The notes under the pieces are model-generated. The model did no database searches, had not been told where the DNA came from, and worked only from the letters and a program-made list of their open reading frames with translations. A DNA stretch of 64,000 bases from Rhodocollybia butyracea. Lineage: Eukaryota > Basidiomycota > Agaricomycetes > Agaricales > Omphalotaceae. Made by a program: the position numbers and the translations under genes. Shown here one piece after another: positions 52,682-63,965 of the stretch. The stretch is from assembly GCA_015501585.1 (NCBI GenBank), contig JADNRY010000085.1, positions 124,001-188,000 on the forward strand. Reading direction: 5' to 3'. How positions within the stretch are numbered: the stretch's first letter is position 1; every line of letters starts with the position of its first letter.

Positions 52682-54770
52682 AAGCTCGTCTCTTTCCTGC
52701 TTCGGCCAAGGATCCTCGAACGCTCATAACGTTCCAGGCTTTGGATGACTATACAGAACATCATCTAGCATCGAAGAAGTCCTCCTACGATTACATTGGC
52801 GCTCTTCGTCGCCTTTCTGACGGGTTTTCCACCGAGGCCATTCCAGTAGGTCCATTGCTTTCTCTTTTTGCATTGTCCATTCAGACGCCTCTCAAACAGG
52901 ATCCTCGTGAACAGTTTCTATTCGCATGCCGTATATGGCGAAAGCTTCGAATGGATAAACACAGTGGACAAGTGTTCGACCTGGGCGCTGAGTTTCCTCA
53001 CAGAACACCAGGATCCATAATCAAGTATTGCGTGGCTTGTCCCGAAGATGGGTTCAACATGGAACCAGGATGGGAAAGGACACCAGACAAGTTGAGGTAC
53101 GGTTATGTATTTTGTTTCTACTCTTCTATGAGGCTGACTTCGTAATCTAGACATCTGAATCAAGAGCAGTGGACCCTCGACGGGAATTTCCACCTCGGAC
53201 AATACACCAAGAACACAGATCCCAACGATATTTGCTTAGTTACGGACAATGGAATTGGTTACTTTCCTGACCAGGTAAAAGTTGACGAATATCTGAAGAA
53301 TACTTCTGAAGACCAAGAGGTAGGCAAACTAAATATTATGCTGTACACGGGTCAATCTGATATGATATCCCAGAAATCCACCTGTAATTACCTCAAGGTC
53401 GTCAACAACCAGAACAAGAAAAAGTTCAAAAATATGCGATACTCTGGTGTGGTGAACCTTGCTTGTTTGCACTGCTTCATACGTTCATCCATGAATCTAC
53501 AGAAGGGCAAAGGGTAAGTCTCTGGTTATGAACATTGAAAGTGATCTGATAAAACTCAAGTTTCCGATTCACTGACTTTGCAGTCCAGCATGGGCTTTCA
53601 CATACATGTTTCGATCGTGCTTCAGACTTCATTGGTGCTAGTGATTCCCTACTCTCGTACGAGTGCAATTGCCAATATTGTGTGAATCTTTGCAAGAGAT
53701 TCGCGAAGAATTTGACAGATGAATTCTGGTCACCGTATGGAAGTACTCACTGATCACTACACCTACTGGAACTGGCTCAAAACTACCAAAATGCATCAAG
53801 CACTCACGAAAAGCTTCAAGGAGGCAGAGGACCTTTTTCAGGTTAAGCGGGAACAGTTTGCGTCTTGCTGTGTTCTTTTTCATGATAGGATACCCGAGTG
53901 GGAGAAGGAGGCTGAGAAAGCTAAATGTTTGCCGAACGGCATCATCCAAGGGATATATCAACATACCACACCAGGTAAATAATCGCTATTCGTACAGTTA
54001 CAACTGACTAAGAAATACATACAGTTCCATCTAAAACAAACATTTACGAACAGCTCCTGGCTAGCAATACGCCCACGAAAGTGTTGAAAGCCTCCGAAGA
54101 CGAAGGGGATAGGTTACTTTATGTGATTCAGCAAGGCTTAATGATTCAAAATAAGCAGTGCGTTATCGCTTCAGAGATACTATGTTGATTTTAACTGTTG
54201 GATAGGGAGCGGATCCGTGGCAAGCTCACTGTGAACCAGACCGAGACCGTGATGAAAGACATTAAAGCACAGCAAACGAAGTTGACCAAGGAACTCAAAG
54301 CCTTTCGAGAAACCCAGGCTTTGATCAGTCCGGATGTTGTAGATCTCATCGCCGAACTCCCGGACTGTGAAATTGAAGACGAAAAACTCTTTCTTCCTTC
54401 CGACATGACTGAGGCGGAACGTATACTCTACCTGCCTGACGCGCTTATACAGATCGAGTGCAAGGTGCGGGACAGTGACCTTCATGACAGTATACATGAA
54501 GTGCGCAATGCCGCCAAAGCTTATTCTGCTACCCACTCCCAACGGAAGGAGGGGAGGGGGACCAAGGATGGCTTACGCTCAACACTATTACTAGACAAGA
54601 TTCGGGTCGAGCGGGACTGCTGCATTCGGGACTATCTCCGAGCACGCCAGGCACTTATCAACCTCAAATGTGTCCAATGCGATGAGTTACCAGTGATGAC
54701 TGAGGCAGATACATATCAATTCACCACTGTACAGCCACGTCAACTTAAGGGTCGTGAAGTTTGTGTGAGG
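52651..54770 (+). pseudogene. KDZ transposase, C-terminal half, catalytic core partly deleted
   Basis: Multi-exon sequence with KDZ hallmarks: MVEQLMKARLFPAS and KSSYDYIGALRRLS (52663-52815), CVACPEDGFNM (53033), WTLDGNFHLGQYTK (53170), NLACLHCF (53455), YECNCQYCVNLCKRFAKNL (53660-53715), then TDHYTYWNWLKT (53748), RIPEWEKEAEK, and the long C-terminal helical region with LPDCEIEDEKLFLPSD and IECKVRDSDLHDSIHEVRN (54190-54680). Between FAKNL and QMNSGHR-like sequence at about 53715 some 80 residues usual for the family, including catalytic-core residues, are missing, joined out of frame. Such transposases are typical of agaricomycetes. The copy is dead. Confidence 0.85.
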
Positions 54771-54774
54771 TCAT

Positions 54775-56383
54775 CTTGTGTTTGTTGCCCACTCGAGCTG
54801 GGCTCTGCTGCTCTCCTTCTCTCTATTCTCTGACTTGTAGCTAGCTTTTGCAATTGCAGACGGTGTTCTATTGTGGGAGGAGCGGAAAACTTGCAGTGGC
54901 TGTGATTTGGGTACCTTTAAGTCATTGGAGATCATGGGCTCAGGGATATTAGAGTTTCTTCCGGCATCAGTTGTGTTGTCGAGATGTTGACTTTCCGCTT
55001 CAATGTCTCCGTCACTCTCATCTCCCCTCTCCCCCACAACTGAGGGCAAAGAAACTTGTACTCTCTCGTCGAAGGAAACATCCCTGCTAGCGACAATTCG
55101 GCCTGTCGGCAAATAAAGCAAGTACACACCTCGCTCTCCATACCCAACCATTTGGCCAGAGAATCCTCGTGGATTGAGCTTACCGGGACTGCCATTGACA
55201 ATAGTGCCCCAGGCGATAGCACCCAAGGCCGCAGGTGAGCAACATCCATTTTCTTCCTATACCAGAGTTCAGCTGGAATCTTGTAGCCAGTCCTCGCAGC
55301 CGGGAGTAGATTTTTGGTATAGACAACGTAGGCACAGGCGTAAGTCCAGAGGAAAGGGGGAAGTCCGGTTTTGTAAAGAATAGTATGTACATGGTCGAAA
55401 GTGATGCCATGCTTTCTTTCTACAATGCCGTTTGCTGCTGACAAATATGCCAGGGTTACTTCAAGCTTTATTCCATTCTCCTCAGCCCACTTCATCCACA
55501 CTTCACTTCCAAACTCTTTCCCTCCATCGACACAAACATACAGCATCTTCTGCCCAGTCTCGTTCTCTGCCAATGCCTTATATTTCTCCAAGGCAGCCAA
55601 GTGTTTCTCGAACATGACAGTCATACCCTTATCACACAGTTTGGAGATTGATATGAGGTCTGAGGTTATGGAAGGTGAATGAAGTGCTTCCTCGAAAGTT
55701 ATAGTGATAACCTTTCCTTCGTGTGTGAAGAATTTTCTGGCCTTCCCATATCCGATAATCTTCAGAGTAGTTGACTCCTCAGAAGATCTGCTCAAGCATG
55801 AGCATGGTGTATAGGTAAGGAAGTCCGATCTTTTCCTGAAGAAATGGTCTGAAGCTCCTGAGTCAGTGAATGTCTCATTCTCCGGTTCCGATATCGACAT
55901 GGACGCGCTGTAACCGGTGTAATGCTGGGTTAATTTGCCTACTGAAATGGAAGAGTTAGTGGAGACTGCGGTATTTGCAGCTTGGGTCAAAGATGGCACA
56001 TCCTTCTTTACCTCCACCCTGCCTAAAGCAATCTTCTGCCAGATGCCCCTCCCTCAGGCAATTAGGATTTGTACACTTCTTTCCATTCCCATTTCCCCTC
56101 ATTCCCAATCCACCCACAGCGACAGCAGCAAGTTGGCGCTCGAGATGCTCTATCCTGGTCTGGAGAGCAGCATTTGCCTGCGGGAGGCGATTTCCTGATA
56201 CTGCAGCATTGGGACAGGTTTCTGTATGTGAAAACTGGTAGGTAATCTGCTGGATCACCGATGCAGAGGTAGGATAAGTCATGGGATTTGCCGTGATGTT
56301 CTGGATGATAGTATCCATTGACGGTGTCGGGAACGCAGCAAGAACAACACTCTTGAAGATTTTGTCAGAAACATCATTCCTGT
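54775..56383 (-). mobile_element. Ty1/copia remnant: gag knuckle, protease and partial integrase
   Basis: On the minus strand: the gag C-terminal part (FPTPSMDTIIQNITANP), a zinc knuckle CTNPNCLREGHLAEDC with C-x4-C-x4-H-x4-C spacing followed by GGGKEG (56040-56090), a protease FTDSGASDHFF (about 55860), ISKLCDKGM, then a jump into the integrase second half: VDGGKEFGSEVW, AYLSAANGIVERKHG, ELWYRKK (55260-55560) and a frameshifted C-terminal part (GFSGQMVGYGERGVYLLYLP). The GAG-pre-integrase domain, the first integrase Asp and all of RT are missing, and no LTRs are visible. It abuts the KDZ fragment. Confidence 0.82.
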
Positions 56384-57827
56384 CTGACCCGGATCCACAG
56401 GATCCAGGTACCCATTCCCATGTAGCCTATTTGTAGCCCTGATGTTGCCTACTTGTAACCTATCTGTAGCTTTTGTGTTGCCTGCTTGTAATCTATCTGT
56501 AGTCTATCTGTAGCCTATCTGTAGCCTATCTGTAGCCCATCCATAGCCTATCTGTGCCCCTGGTGTTGCCTACTTGTAATCTATCTGTAGCCTATCTGTA
56601 GTATATTTTTAGCCTTGGTGCAACCTATTTGTTGCCTATTTGTCACCTTGGAGTAGCATATCTGTACCTTTGGTGTTGCCTACTTGTAATTCATCTGTAG
56701 CCTATCTATAGCATATTTATAGCCTTGGTGTTGCCTGCTTGTAATCTATCTATTTGTAGCCTTGGAGTTGCCTACTTGTAACCTATCTGTAGCCTTTGTC
56801 ATGCCCTAGGCATATACAGACTGCCGACGTTTCCTGCTTACCATTACATAATCCGCTTCCGCCGCATTTCCGGTTCCAATACACTTCCACTTTGCTTCCG
56901 TTTTACTTTTTCCTTCACTGTACACTTTCTATGATCCCGTCGATCCATTCTCCATCATTCTTACAATCATACATATGCTTTATGCTCATCCCGCCGCTTC
57001 TGCTTATGTTCATTGTTGTCTTTCATCCCTTGTACTTCTTTTGGCTATTCTTGTCTTTTCTACTCTCAGATTATTACCTATTGCTACTCCGGTCCTCGAG
57101 TACCCTTTATATAGTTCTGTACCATGTCAAGTACAGTAGATTGGAAATATTGCTTAACCCCTTGACTCGTGTGCTCTTGTGTGTTCTGGTTTCTCGCTTT
57201 ATCTGTTTCTTTAACTCTGTTTCTTCACTCCATCGTTTTCACAACCTCTGCAATTTACTATCATCTATTTGGTTCCACTCTGTTTGCGCCGCATCAGGTC
57301 AGCTACCGCTTGACCTTCCACTTCCGCTCATATCGCTATCAAAGCTGCTTGCACTTAGTGGGTCCTACCCTTCGAGTTGGAAACTCATCTACTCTTAGGC
57401 TTACTTGCCGAGTTCATTCCATCACCAGTACAGACCTTCTGTCCCTACATTAGTCCCTTGGACAATCCCAACATGAGTCTTACATCCCATAGGCACTTTG
57501 GAACCGTTCTACACTCACATCCTTTCACATCTCAAACCAACTTTCCCAGTTCGGCTGAACGACAGAAGTATGGAGCGTATCTGCACTTTGGTTTCCAGGT
57601 TTGTAACCTGCGCTCGAAGGATTCTGCCTAGATCCTTACAGCCTTTGTGTTGCCTGCTTGTTGCAGCAGCTTGTAATCTATCTGTAGTCTATCTGTAGCC
57701 TAGCTGTACCCTTGACGGAATCTATCTGTAGCCTATTTGTAGCCTCCGAGTAGCATATCTGTAGCCCATCAATAGCCTATCTGTGCCCCGGGTGTTGCCT
57801 ACTTTTAATCTATCTGTAGCCTATAAA
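56384..57827 (+). repeat. Satellite arrays flanking an 850-bp unassigned segment
   Basis: 56384-56419 carries the GACCCGGATCC core of the MITE at 57828. 56420-56800 and 57640-57827 are TATCTGTAGCC-type minisatellite. The segment 56800-57640 between them is different sequence with long open frames on the plus strand; the frame at 56796-57398 is Leu/Phe/Ser-rich and reflects pyrimidine-rich DNA rather than a convincing protein. It may be an inserted remnant of another element. Confidence 0.55.
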
Positions 57828-58155
57828 GATGGACACAAGTCCAGCTCTTTACAGGTGACCCACTTGGTTTAACCTGTGGAAATACCCGCCTGACCTGGAT
57901 CCGGCTGATCCAGGTACCTGTTCCCACAGGTGCGGGTCAGGTCACAGGTCAGCCCTTGGGGATTTTCAGACCTATAAAGTATATTTTAAGTACAAATACC
58001 TACAAATACCTGCAGGTTGACCTGCATGGCCCGGATCCGGCGGATCCAGATACCCGTTTCCCACGGGTCCGGGTCAGGTCACAGGTTGTGTTTTTTTGGG
58101 TGCAGGTACCTGTGCAGCAGGTCCGGGTTTACCGGGATCTGGACTTGTGTCCATC
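57828..58155. mobile_element. MITE, complete copy (GATGGACACAAGTCCAG family)
   Basis: 328 bp with perfect 17-bp terminal inverted repeats GATGGACACAAGTCCAG and CTGGACTTGTGTCCATC. The interior is rich in GGTCAGGTCACAGG, CCGGATCC and ACCTGTGG words in both orientations. It lies within the minisatellite; the right part is present at window positions 1-160. Confidence 0.75.
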
Positions 58156-61100
58156 CCTAGTAGCCTATCTGTGGCCTTGGTGTAACCTATCTGTTGCCTA
58201 TTTGTAGACCATCCTCCTTGTGTTTCCTGCTTGTAATCTATTTGTAGTCTTTGAACCCTTTATCAGTAGCCTCTCTGTAGCCCCTCCATACCCTATCTGC
58301 ACCCCTGGTGCTGCCTACTTGTAATCTATCTGCGGTCTATCTATAGTCCATCTGTAGCCTTGTTGTAGCCTATCTGTAGCCCCTCCACAGCCTATTTGTA
58401 TCCCTGGTGTTGCCTATATGTAATCTATTTGTGCCTGGTTGTAATCTATCTGCATTGCCTACTGGTAATCTACTGTACCATTTCAGGCAGTTTGTAAGTC
58501 ATGGGTCACAAGGGACCCAGATTGTCTGAAAGGTCACACCTGTTCACAGATATTTGAGGGACCTTACAAAAAAAAAAATTGAGTTGCCAGTGCTACATGT
58601 ACAAAAGAATTTTCTAGCACCTGCGGCGCACTACAAAGTTTCATAGTGGTCACACCTACAATCGGCTATCTGTAGACCATCCATAGCCTTGGTGTAACTT
58701 ATCTGTTGCCTATTTGTTACCTCCAAGTAGCCTATCTGTAGACCATCCATAGCCTATTTTTACCCCTGGTGTTGCCCACTTGTAATCTATCTGCAGCCTA
58801 TCTATAGTCTAATCATTGCCTTGGTATTGCCTGGGGGTAATCAATCTGGAGTCTATCTGTAACATATTTGTAGCCTCAGAGTAGCCTATCTGTAGAGCAT
58901 CCATAGCATATTTGCAGCCTATCTGTACCCTTCATGTAGCCTATTTATACCCTACTCATAGCCTTGCCTATCTATAGTCTATTTGTAGCCTTGGTGTCAC
59001 CTGTCTGTTGCATATTTGAAGCCTTGGAGTAGCCTATCTAAAACCTATCCATAGATTATGTGTAGCCCTGGTGTTGCCTACTTGGAATCTATCTGCCAGA
59101 GCCTCATCAGGAAAAGCCGTTTTTGCCTAGGTGACCCCAGAGTGGCCTAAAGCAAACTAGGTGACCTATGAATCCTATGGCATCCTGGGGATTTGGGCTC
59201 GTCCCTTGCCAGTCAAGGCTCTTGAGGATTCCCTAGGGTATCCTAGGCAAGCCCAGGGCAAGCCTAGGTCTGCCCAGGCTTGCCCAGGTGTTCCAAAAGT
59301 TGTCCTGGAGTTTCCCTGGGGCTTCCTAGGATACCCTAGGATACCCTGGGGAGTCCTCAAGAGCCTTGACTGGCAAGGGATGAGCCCAAATTCCTAGGAT
59401 GCCATATGATTCATAGGTCACCTAGTTTGCTTTAGGCCACTCTGGGGTCACCTAGGCAAAAACGGCTTTTCCTGATGCTGTCTATAGCCTATTTGTAGCT
59501 TTGGTGTTGCCTCCTTGTAATCTATCTGTAGTCTATCTGCAGCCTATTTGTAGCCTTAGAGTAGCCTATCTGTAGACCTTCCATAGACTATTTGTACCCT
59601 TGGTGTTGCCTTCTTGTAATCTATCTGTAGCCTATCTATAGTCTATTTGTAGCCTTGGTGTAACCTATTTATTGCTTATTTGTGGCCTTGGAGTAGCTTT
59701 CCTGTAGCCCATCCATGGCACACTTCAATGTACCCCTGGTCTTGCCTACTTGTAATCTATCTGTAGCCCATCTATAGCCTATTTGTAGCCTTGGTGATGC
59801 CTACTTGTAACCTATCTGTAGCCTATCTATAGTCTATTTATAGCCTTGGTGTCACCTATCTGTTGCATATTTGTTGCCTTTGAGTAGCCTATCTGTCACC
59901 CATCCATAGCTTATGTGTAGCCCTGGTGTTGCCTACTTGTAATCTATCTGTAGCCTATCTGTAGCCTACCTGTGCCCTTGATGTAACCTATCTGTAGCCT
60001 CAGAGTAGCCTATCTGTATCCCTTCCATGGCCTATGATCTGTACCCCTGATGTTGCCTACTTGTACTCTATTTGTAGCCTATCTGTACCCTTCATGTAGC
60101 CTATCCATACCCTACTCATAGCCTTAGTGTTGCCTATAGGCTGTAGCCTATTTGTAGCCTCAACATTGCCTCTCTGTGCCCTTTGTGTAGCCTATCAATA
60201 GACTATCTGTACCCTCTTTGTAGTCTTGAATATATTTTACTTCAACATAATATTCTTGTTTCACTTCAATCTTATAACCATCCTATTTCTATTTATCTTC
60301 TCAAACTTTTCACATTCATTTCCCATTTTCTATACATGCTCTTTCTTATTATTTTGATATGCCTTTAAATATTCTCCATGATATATCCCTCTTGTTTCCA
60401 TAAGTCTTACTTCTCCAATATTAGACCCCAGGTGAACAATCTTGACATCATTAGCTATTCAAACTTCTCATAACATCCACATTTGCTCTTTGTATGTTTT
60501 CTGTCTGTTCATTCAAATGTCATGAAATAATGATCAATACACCTGAAAGTGCAGTTGTCATAATCCATCAAAATCATCTTGATGCCCTTGTGCTGCCCTA
60601 TATCATAGCTTAGCATAACTCTTTCAACTTCTAGGCACCAAATAGGTACAATAGTTCATACATTTATTCACTGTATGTCAGTAATCATGACATTCATATT
60701 ATGCTAATGACATACCTCATACTTTCTATATATCTTTACTAAAACCTGCAACATCTACAATGGATAAACAGGGACATTCACTTTTCATATACTCATTATA
60801 GTTTTATTGTTCATAGCATAACTTACATAAACCAGCATTCCGTAGTATCAGCATTGCATTACTGAAGATTCATAAAATTATGTGAAACATTATTTATCTT
60901 TAGTGTAGTTCCAGCATATATTCTCCATGTTCTGCAATTAATAATGAATATGTGTTTGCATGATTATGGCTCATTATAGGTAAAAAACTGGAGTATAACT
61001 TGAGCAAAATTATAGCATATATATACCATTACTTTTTTGCATGTTGCTTATATATATTACAAGCAATGAATGACATATAGGAGCTAGATATCTACATTTG

Positions 61101-61624
61101 CTAAACATATATATCTCACAATTATGGCACATTATATGTAAAAAATCAAAAATCTACTTCTCATAAGTTCAGCAAAATTTATAGCAGACATTTTACATAA
61201 CTTTTCCATACATCTTACAATTAATAGAAAAGATATATGCATTATTTATATATGTTTGCTCAGCATACATATTTCATAATTCTTGCTCCTTATAAAGAAG
61301 AAACCAAAAAGCGGCTTCTCATAAGTTCAGCAAAATTATAGCAGATGTTTTGAATAATGTTTCTGTATGTCTTTTGTATGTAGCACCAGGAATGAGGGAT
61401 ATATAAGCATTATATATTGACTGGAAGCACTATGTTTCCACCATATGTTCAGGATGACTTTTGCCCCTTATACATATTTAATTGTAAATCTATATGTCTC
61501 AGCTTTAACATGATTTTACAATGTTTTCAATGAAAGCATCAGAAAATATGTGAACCCCACTTGGTGAGATTTTCACATTTGTTCAACATATATCATGGCA
61601 AATCACGTGAACCTGCATCCAGTG
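57983..61624 (+). repeat. Large satellite-bearing repeat, copy 2
   Basis: Direct-orientation copy of 1-2155 plus 5516-6645, about 58 kb downstream and only slightly diverged. It lacks the gag-only LTR element of copy 1 and has the MITE at 59105-59477 that copy 1 lacks (empty site near 1079). The match ends at 61624, where an LTR fragment begins. Minisatellite occupies 58156-60235 and the AT-rich tract 60236-61624. Confidence 0.88.
59105..59477. mobile_element. Fold-back MITE, copy B (CATCAGGAAAAG family)
   Basis: 373 bp with the same long arms as 10167-10457 and a longer central loop containing repeated CCTAGG/CCCAGG words. Flanked by CT on both sides, and the unoccupied sequence is seen in repeat copy 1 (CAGCCTGTCTATAG near 1074-1087), confirming a 2-bp target duplication. 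Confidence 0.88.
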
Positions 61625-61809
61625 CGATAGACCAAACGGTCTATCTTATCTTTCTATTTATTATTAATTGTATAATAAATCCGTTACTATAAGTATCGTA
61701 TGATTACTTAAGAGTCTAGTTAGTCTTTTACACCGTCGTACACACAATAGTATCCTATTTGTCGTGTTCACCGGTGTTCTTAAGGACTTTGCCCATAGGG
61801 CGCGTTATA
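61625..61809 (+). mobile_element. LTR fragment of the gag-only element family
   Basis: Matches the LTR at 2156-2407 from about its base 70 (CGATAGACCAAACGGTCTATC) to its end GCGCGTTATA. The first 69 bp and any partner LTR are missing. It starts exactly where repeat copy 2 ends. Confidence 0.85.
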
Positions 61810-62069
61810 TCTGCGCGCACTTGCTACAGCTCTCATGCAGGATTCTACAGCCTCTTCGTTACTGTTGATATGTCTTTTTATTGATGGATTGTATGAGACT
61901 GTGTGACCGTAGATGCGTCAGACAGGCTGTGATTTGGTAGACAATAAATAAGACTATGTGACCGTTGTTGTGTCAATTTAGTCTTTCTTACAAACCATTG
62001 TCATTTTCAAATCCCATTGGTTACCTCCCTAACAATAAAGTTGTTTCTCCTCCATCCCCTTCCTCCACT

Positions 62070-63483
62070 ATGGCACGTCTCCGTCTAACCAAAGCTCAGC
62101 TCTCCAAGGACATTTCATCACCTTCCTTATCAGCACCTTCAGCGTCCAACGCTTTTCCACATTCTCCGAGGTCAAAATCACCATCGAAAAGAAATGCTCG
62201 GCCCATTCTGTACGGTGCCCATGGCGCAATCCTCTCCCAGCGAAACTTTCTGACTCCGGTCGGTCAGTTTGGTTTCTTGGAACGGCCCCACGGTGACCTG
62301 GAACGAGTTTCTACTCTTCCTTCGGGAACCGAGGAGGATGAAACTTCTATTCCTGCAGATCCGTTCACACAACTGCCCCAGACACCACACGCACGTAAAC
62401 GGTTGGCGCAGCAATTGAGGTGGGAGACTGAGGTCTTACCAATGCTCGTCAGACCGTAGATGGACTATCTTCGGAGATCACTGAATTTATCGCAGGACAT
62501 AGAGGTCCAGGACAATAACCAATGTACTTGCATGAATGCAAGGGGGCAGCTGCTAGAAATTGTCATTGTGCGATTTACCAGTGAGCTTCCTTTGATCTTA
62601 TTCCAAGATGGTACTGACAATGTATAGAACTACAAAAACTCAATTTGCATGTATGCCAATGCCGTCCAGCCGCGGTGCAGCTCATCAATTGTGGAATGTT
62701 CGGTAACACTCCCAAAGAGCCCACTCTCGCAGTAGAGTTGCGGTTTCTTGACTTTGTGACACGCCTGTACCAGCGTCTTGCCCCAAACAACACTGCCATA
62801 TGCCACACTCTCGAGGACTTTCTCAGATCTCAAGGTTATCAATTGCGTGGACAGGTACGTCACAGTAGAATTTGATATCTTGCTTAATAAAAATTGCCTT
62901 TAGGATCCACTTCGTCGTCATTTTCAGTCAACCTTACGCTGGTACAATGCCTTACAGCAACTTACTACAAGCCATGTTGACTCCATCTTATCGTCCGCAC
63001 GACAGACCATCATCGACAATGGCAACACGCAGGAATCTGCAACCGATCTCGAATGTGATAGTTCCTCCCCGCCTTCATCCCCAACCGGTTGAGCAATGCC
63101 AACTATGGAGGAGGTGGAAGATGAAGAAGACCCTAGGCCGTCCAAACGAGCGCGAGAGAAGGATTCACCACTTACCCGGCCTTCAGATTATCTCCATAGT
63201 CGCTGTTTGGAGGCAAGACAAAGTTCAATGCAGGGTGAGTATCAGATATTTTCTTTTTTTACTATCGCTCAGGTGGCTTCCTAGAAATGATGTTATTGTC
63301 TGTCTCGACGCTTGTTTCACACAGAAACACAATAAACAAGTTCGAGCCCCCAAGTTTTCTCATCCAAATTTGGTTTTTATCTCACCTGAAGAAGTCGAAG
63401 CCTGGAAGGAACGTGTGAGTGCGGCGCGTCCTGAGCGGCGTCCTCCAAGAAAGCGTAGTAAGGACGATGAAGACGACTTTTAG
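62070..63483 (+). pseudogene. KDZ transposase, N-terminal half with in-frame stops
   Basis: Start ATG 62070 (MARLRLTKAQLSKDI). The KDZ N-terminus reads KRLAQQLRWETEVLPMLVRP, an in-frame TAG at 62457-62459 where the family has Tyr, then MDYLRRSLNL and CTCMNARGQLLEIVIVRF. After an intron: LHVCQCRPAAVQLINCGMF (Cys pair of the CxC1-type zinc region), LAVELRFLDFVTRLYQRLAPNN and LEDFLRSQGYQL. After another intron: LRRHFQSTLRWYNAL; an in-frame TGA near 63088; RPSDYLHSRC with a small deletion; a last exon with VIVCLDACFTQKHNKQ (expected first catalytic Asp) and VFISPEEVEAW. It ends KRSKDDEDDF. The rest of the transposase is absent. Non-functional. Confidence 0.82.
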
Positions 63484-63495
63484 AATGGCCTGAAG

Positions 63496-63502
63496 TATAA
63501 AA
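63496..63502 (+). promoter_or_regulatory. TATA box of the 63603 gene
   Basis: TATAAAA, 107 bp upstream of ATG 63603, followed by a pyrimidine-rich leader. Confidence 0.5.
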
Positions 63503-63602
63503 GGTGTGTCCCTGACCCTGGGCTTTTTGGTCTTGCTCTTTTCTTTTCTGCTTCCACTCGCTCTTTTTTACACTTGCTCCTTGTCCCTCAAACCAAACCA
63601 AA

Positions 63603-63965
63603 ATGCTTGGTAAGTTTTTTCTAGTGTATGTATATTTCACCTGCTTACGTTCCTTTCCTAGCTTCTACTGTCACTATTACTCCAAGTAAGTGTCTTAGTA
63701 TAGTTGCTCTTTCCTGTTGTCTAATTTTTTTTTCATGTTCTTTTCCTCAATCTAATTAGTTGTCAAGAAGACACGAGCTTCTGCTGCTGCCGCCGCAGCC
63801 AATTCTGGACCGAAAACTCACCCTATGTGGTTCCCATATTGCAATGTAAGATGGATGTGGCCACATCCTGCATTGCAATTTAAGATGGTTCTATCCGCCA
63901 CGGCAAATGTGCCTGCATTGCAATGTGGTATATGTCACAGTCTGGCCTTTGAAAAATTATTGAAT
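63603..63965 (+). CDS. Short multi-exon gene at the window edge, unknown
   Basis: ATG 63603 opens a tiny exon (ML), a GTAAGT...CTAG intron follows, then a short exon STVTITP, another intron ending ATTAG at 63760, and an exon encoding VKKTRASAAAAAANSGPKTHPMWF. The frame continues to about 63965, but that part repeats CATTGCAATGTAAGATGG-like words and may not be coding. The product is unknown. The gene may continue beyond the window. Confidence 0.4.

Noticed and set aside
56796..57398. 200-codon plus-strand frame, Leu/Phe/Ser-rich, looking like a membrane protein
   Set aside because: It reads through pyrimidine-rich DNA with no motif, no conserved pattern and no promoter; hydrophobicity follows from T-rich codons.
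57450..57640. Possible Ty3 gag zinc-knuckle region (SSAERQKYGAYLHFGFQVC)
   Set aside because: Resemblance to RLS-RQKY-GLCFxC motifs is weak and the Cys/His spacing is absent in any single frame.
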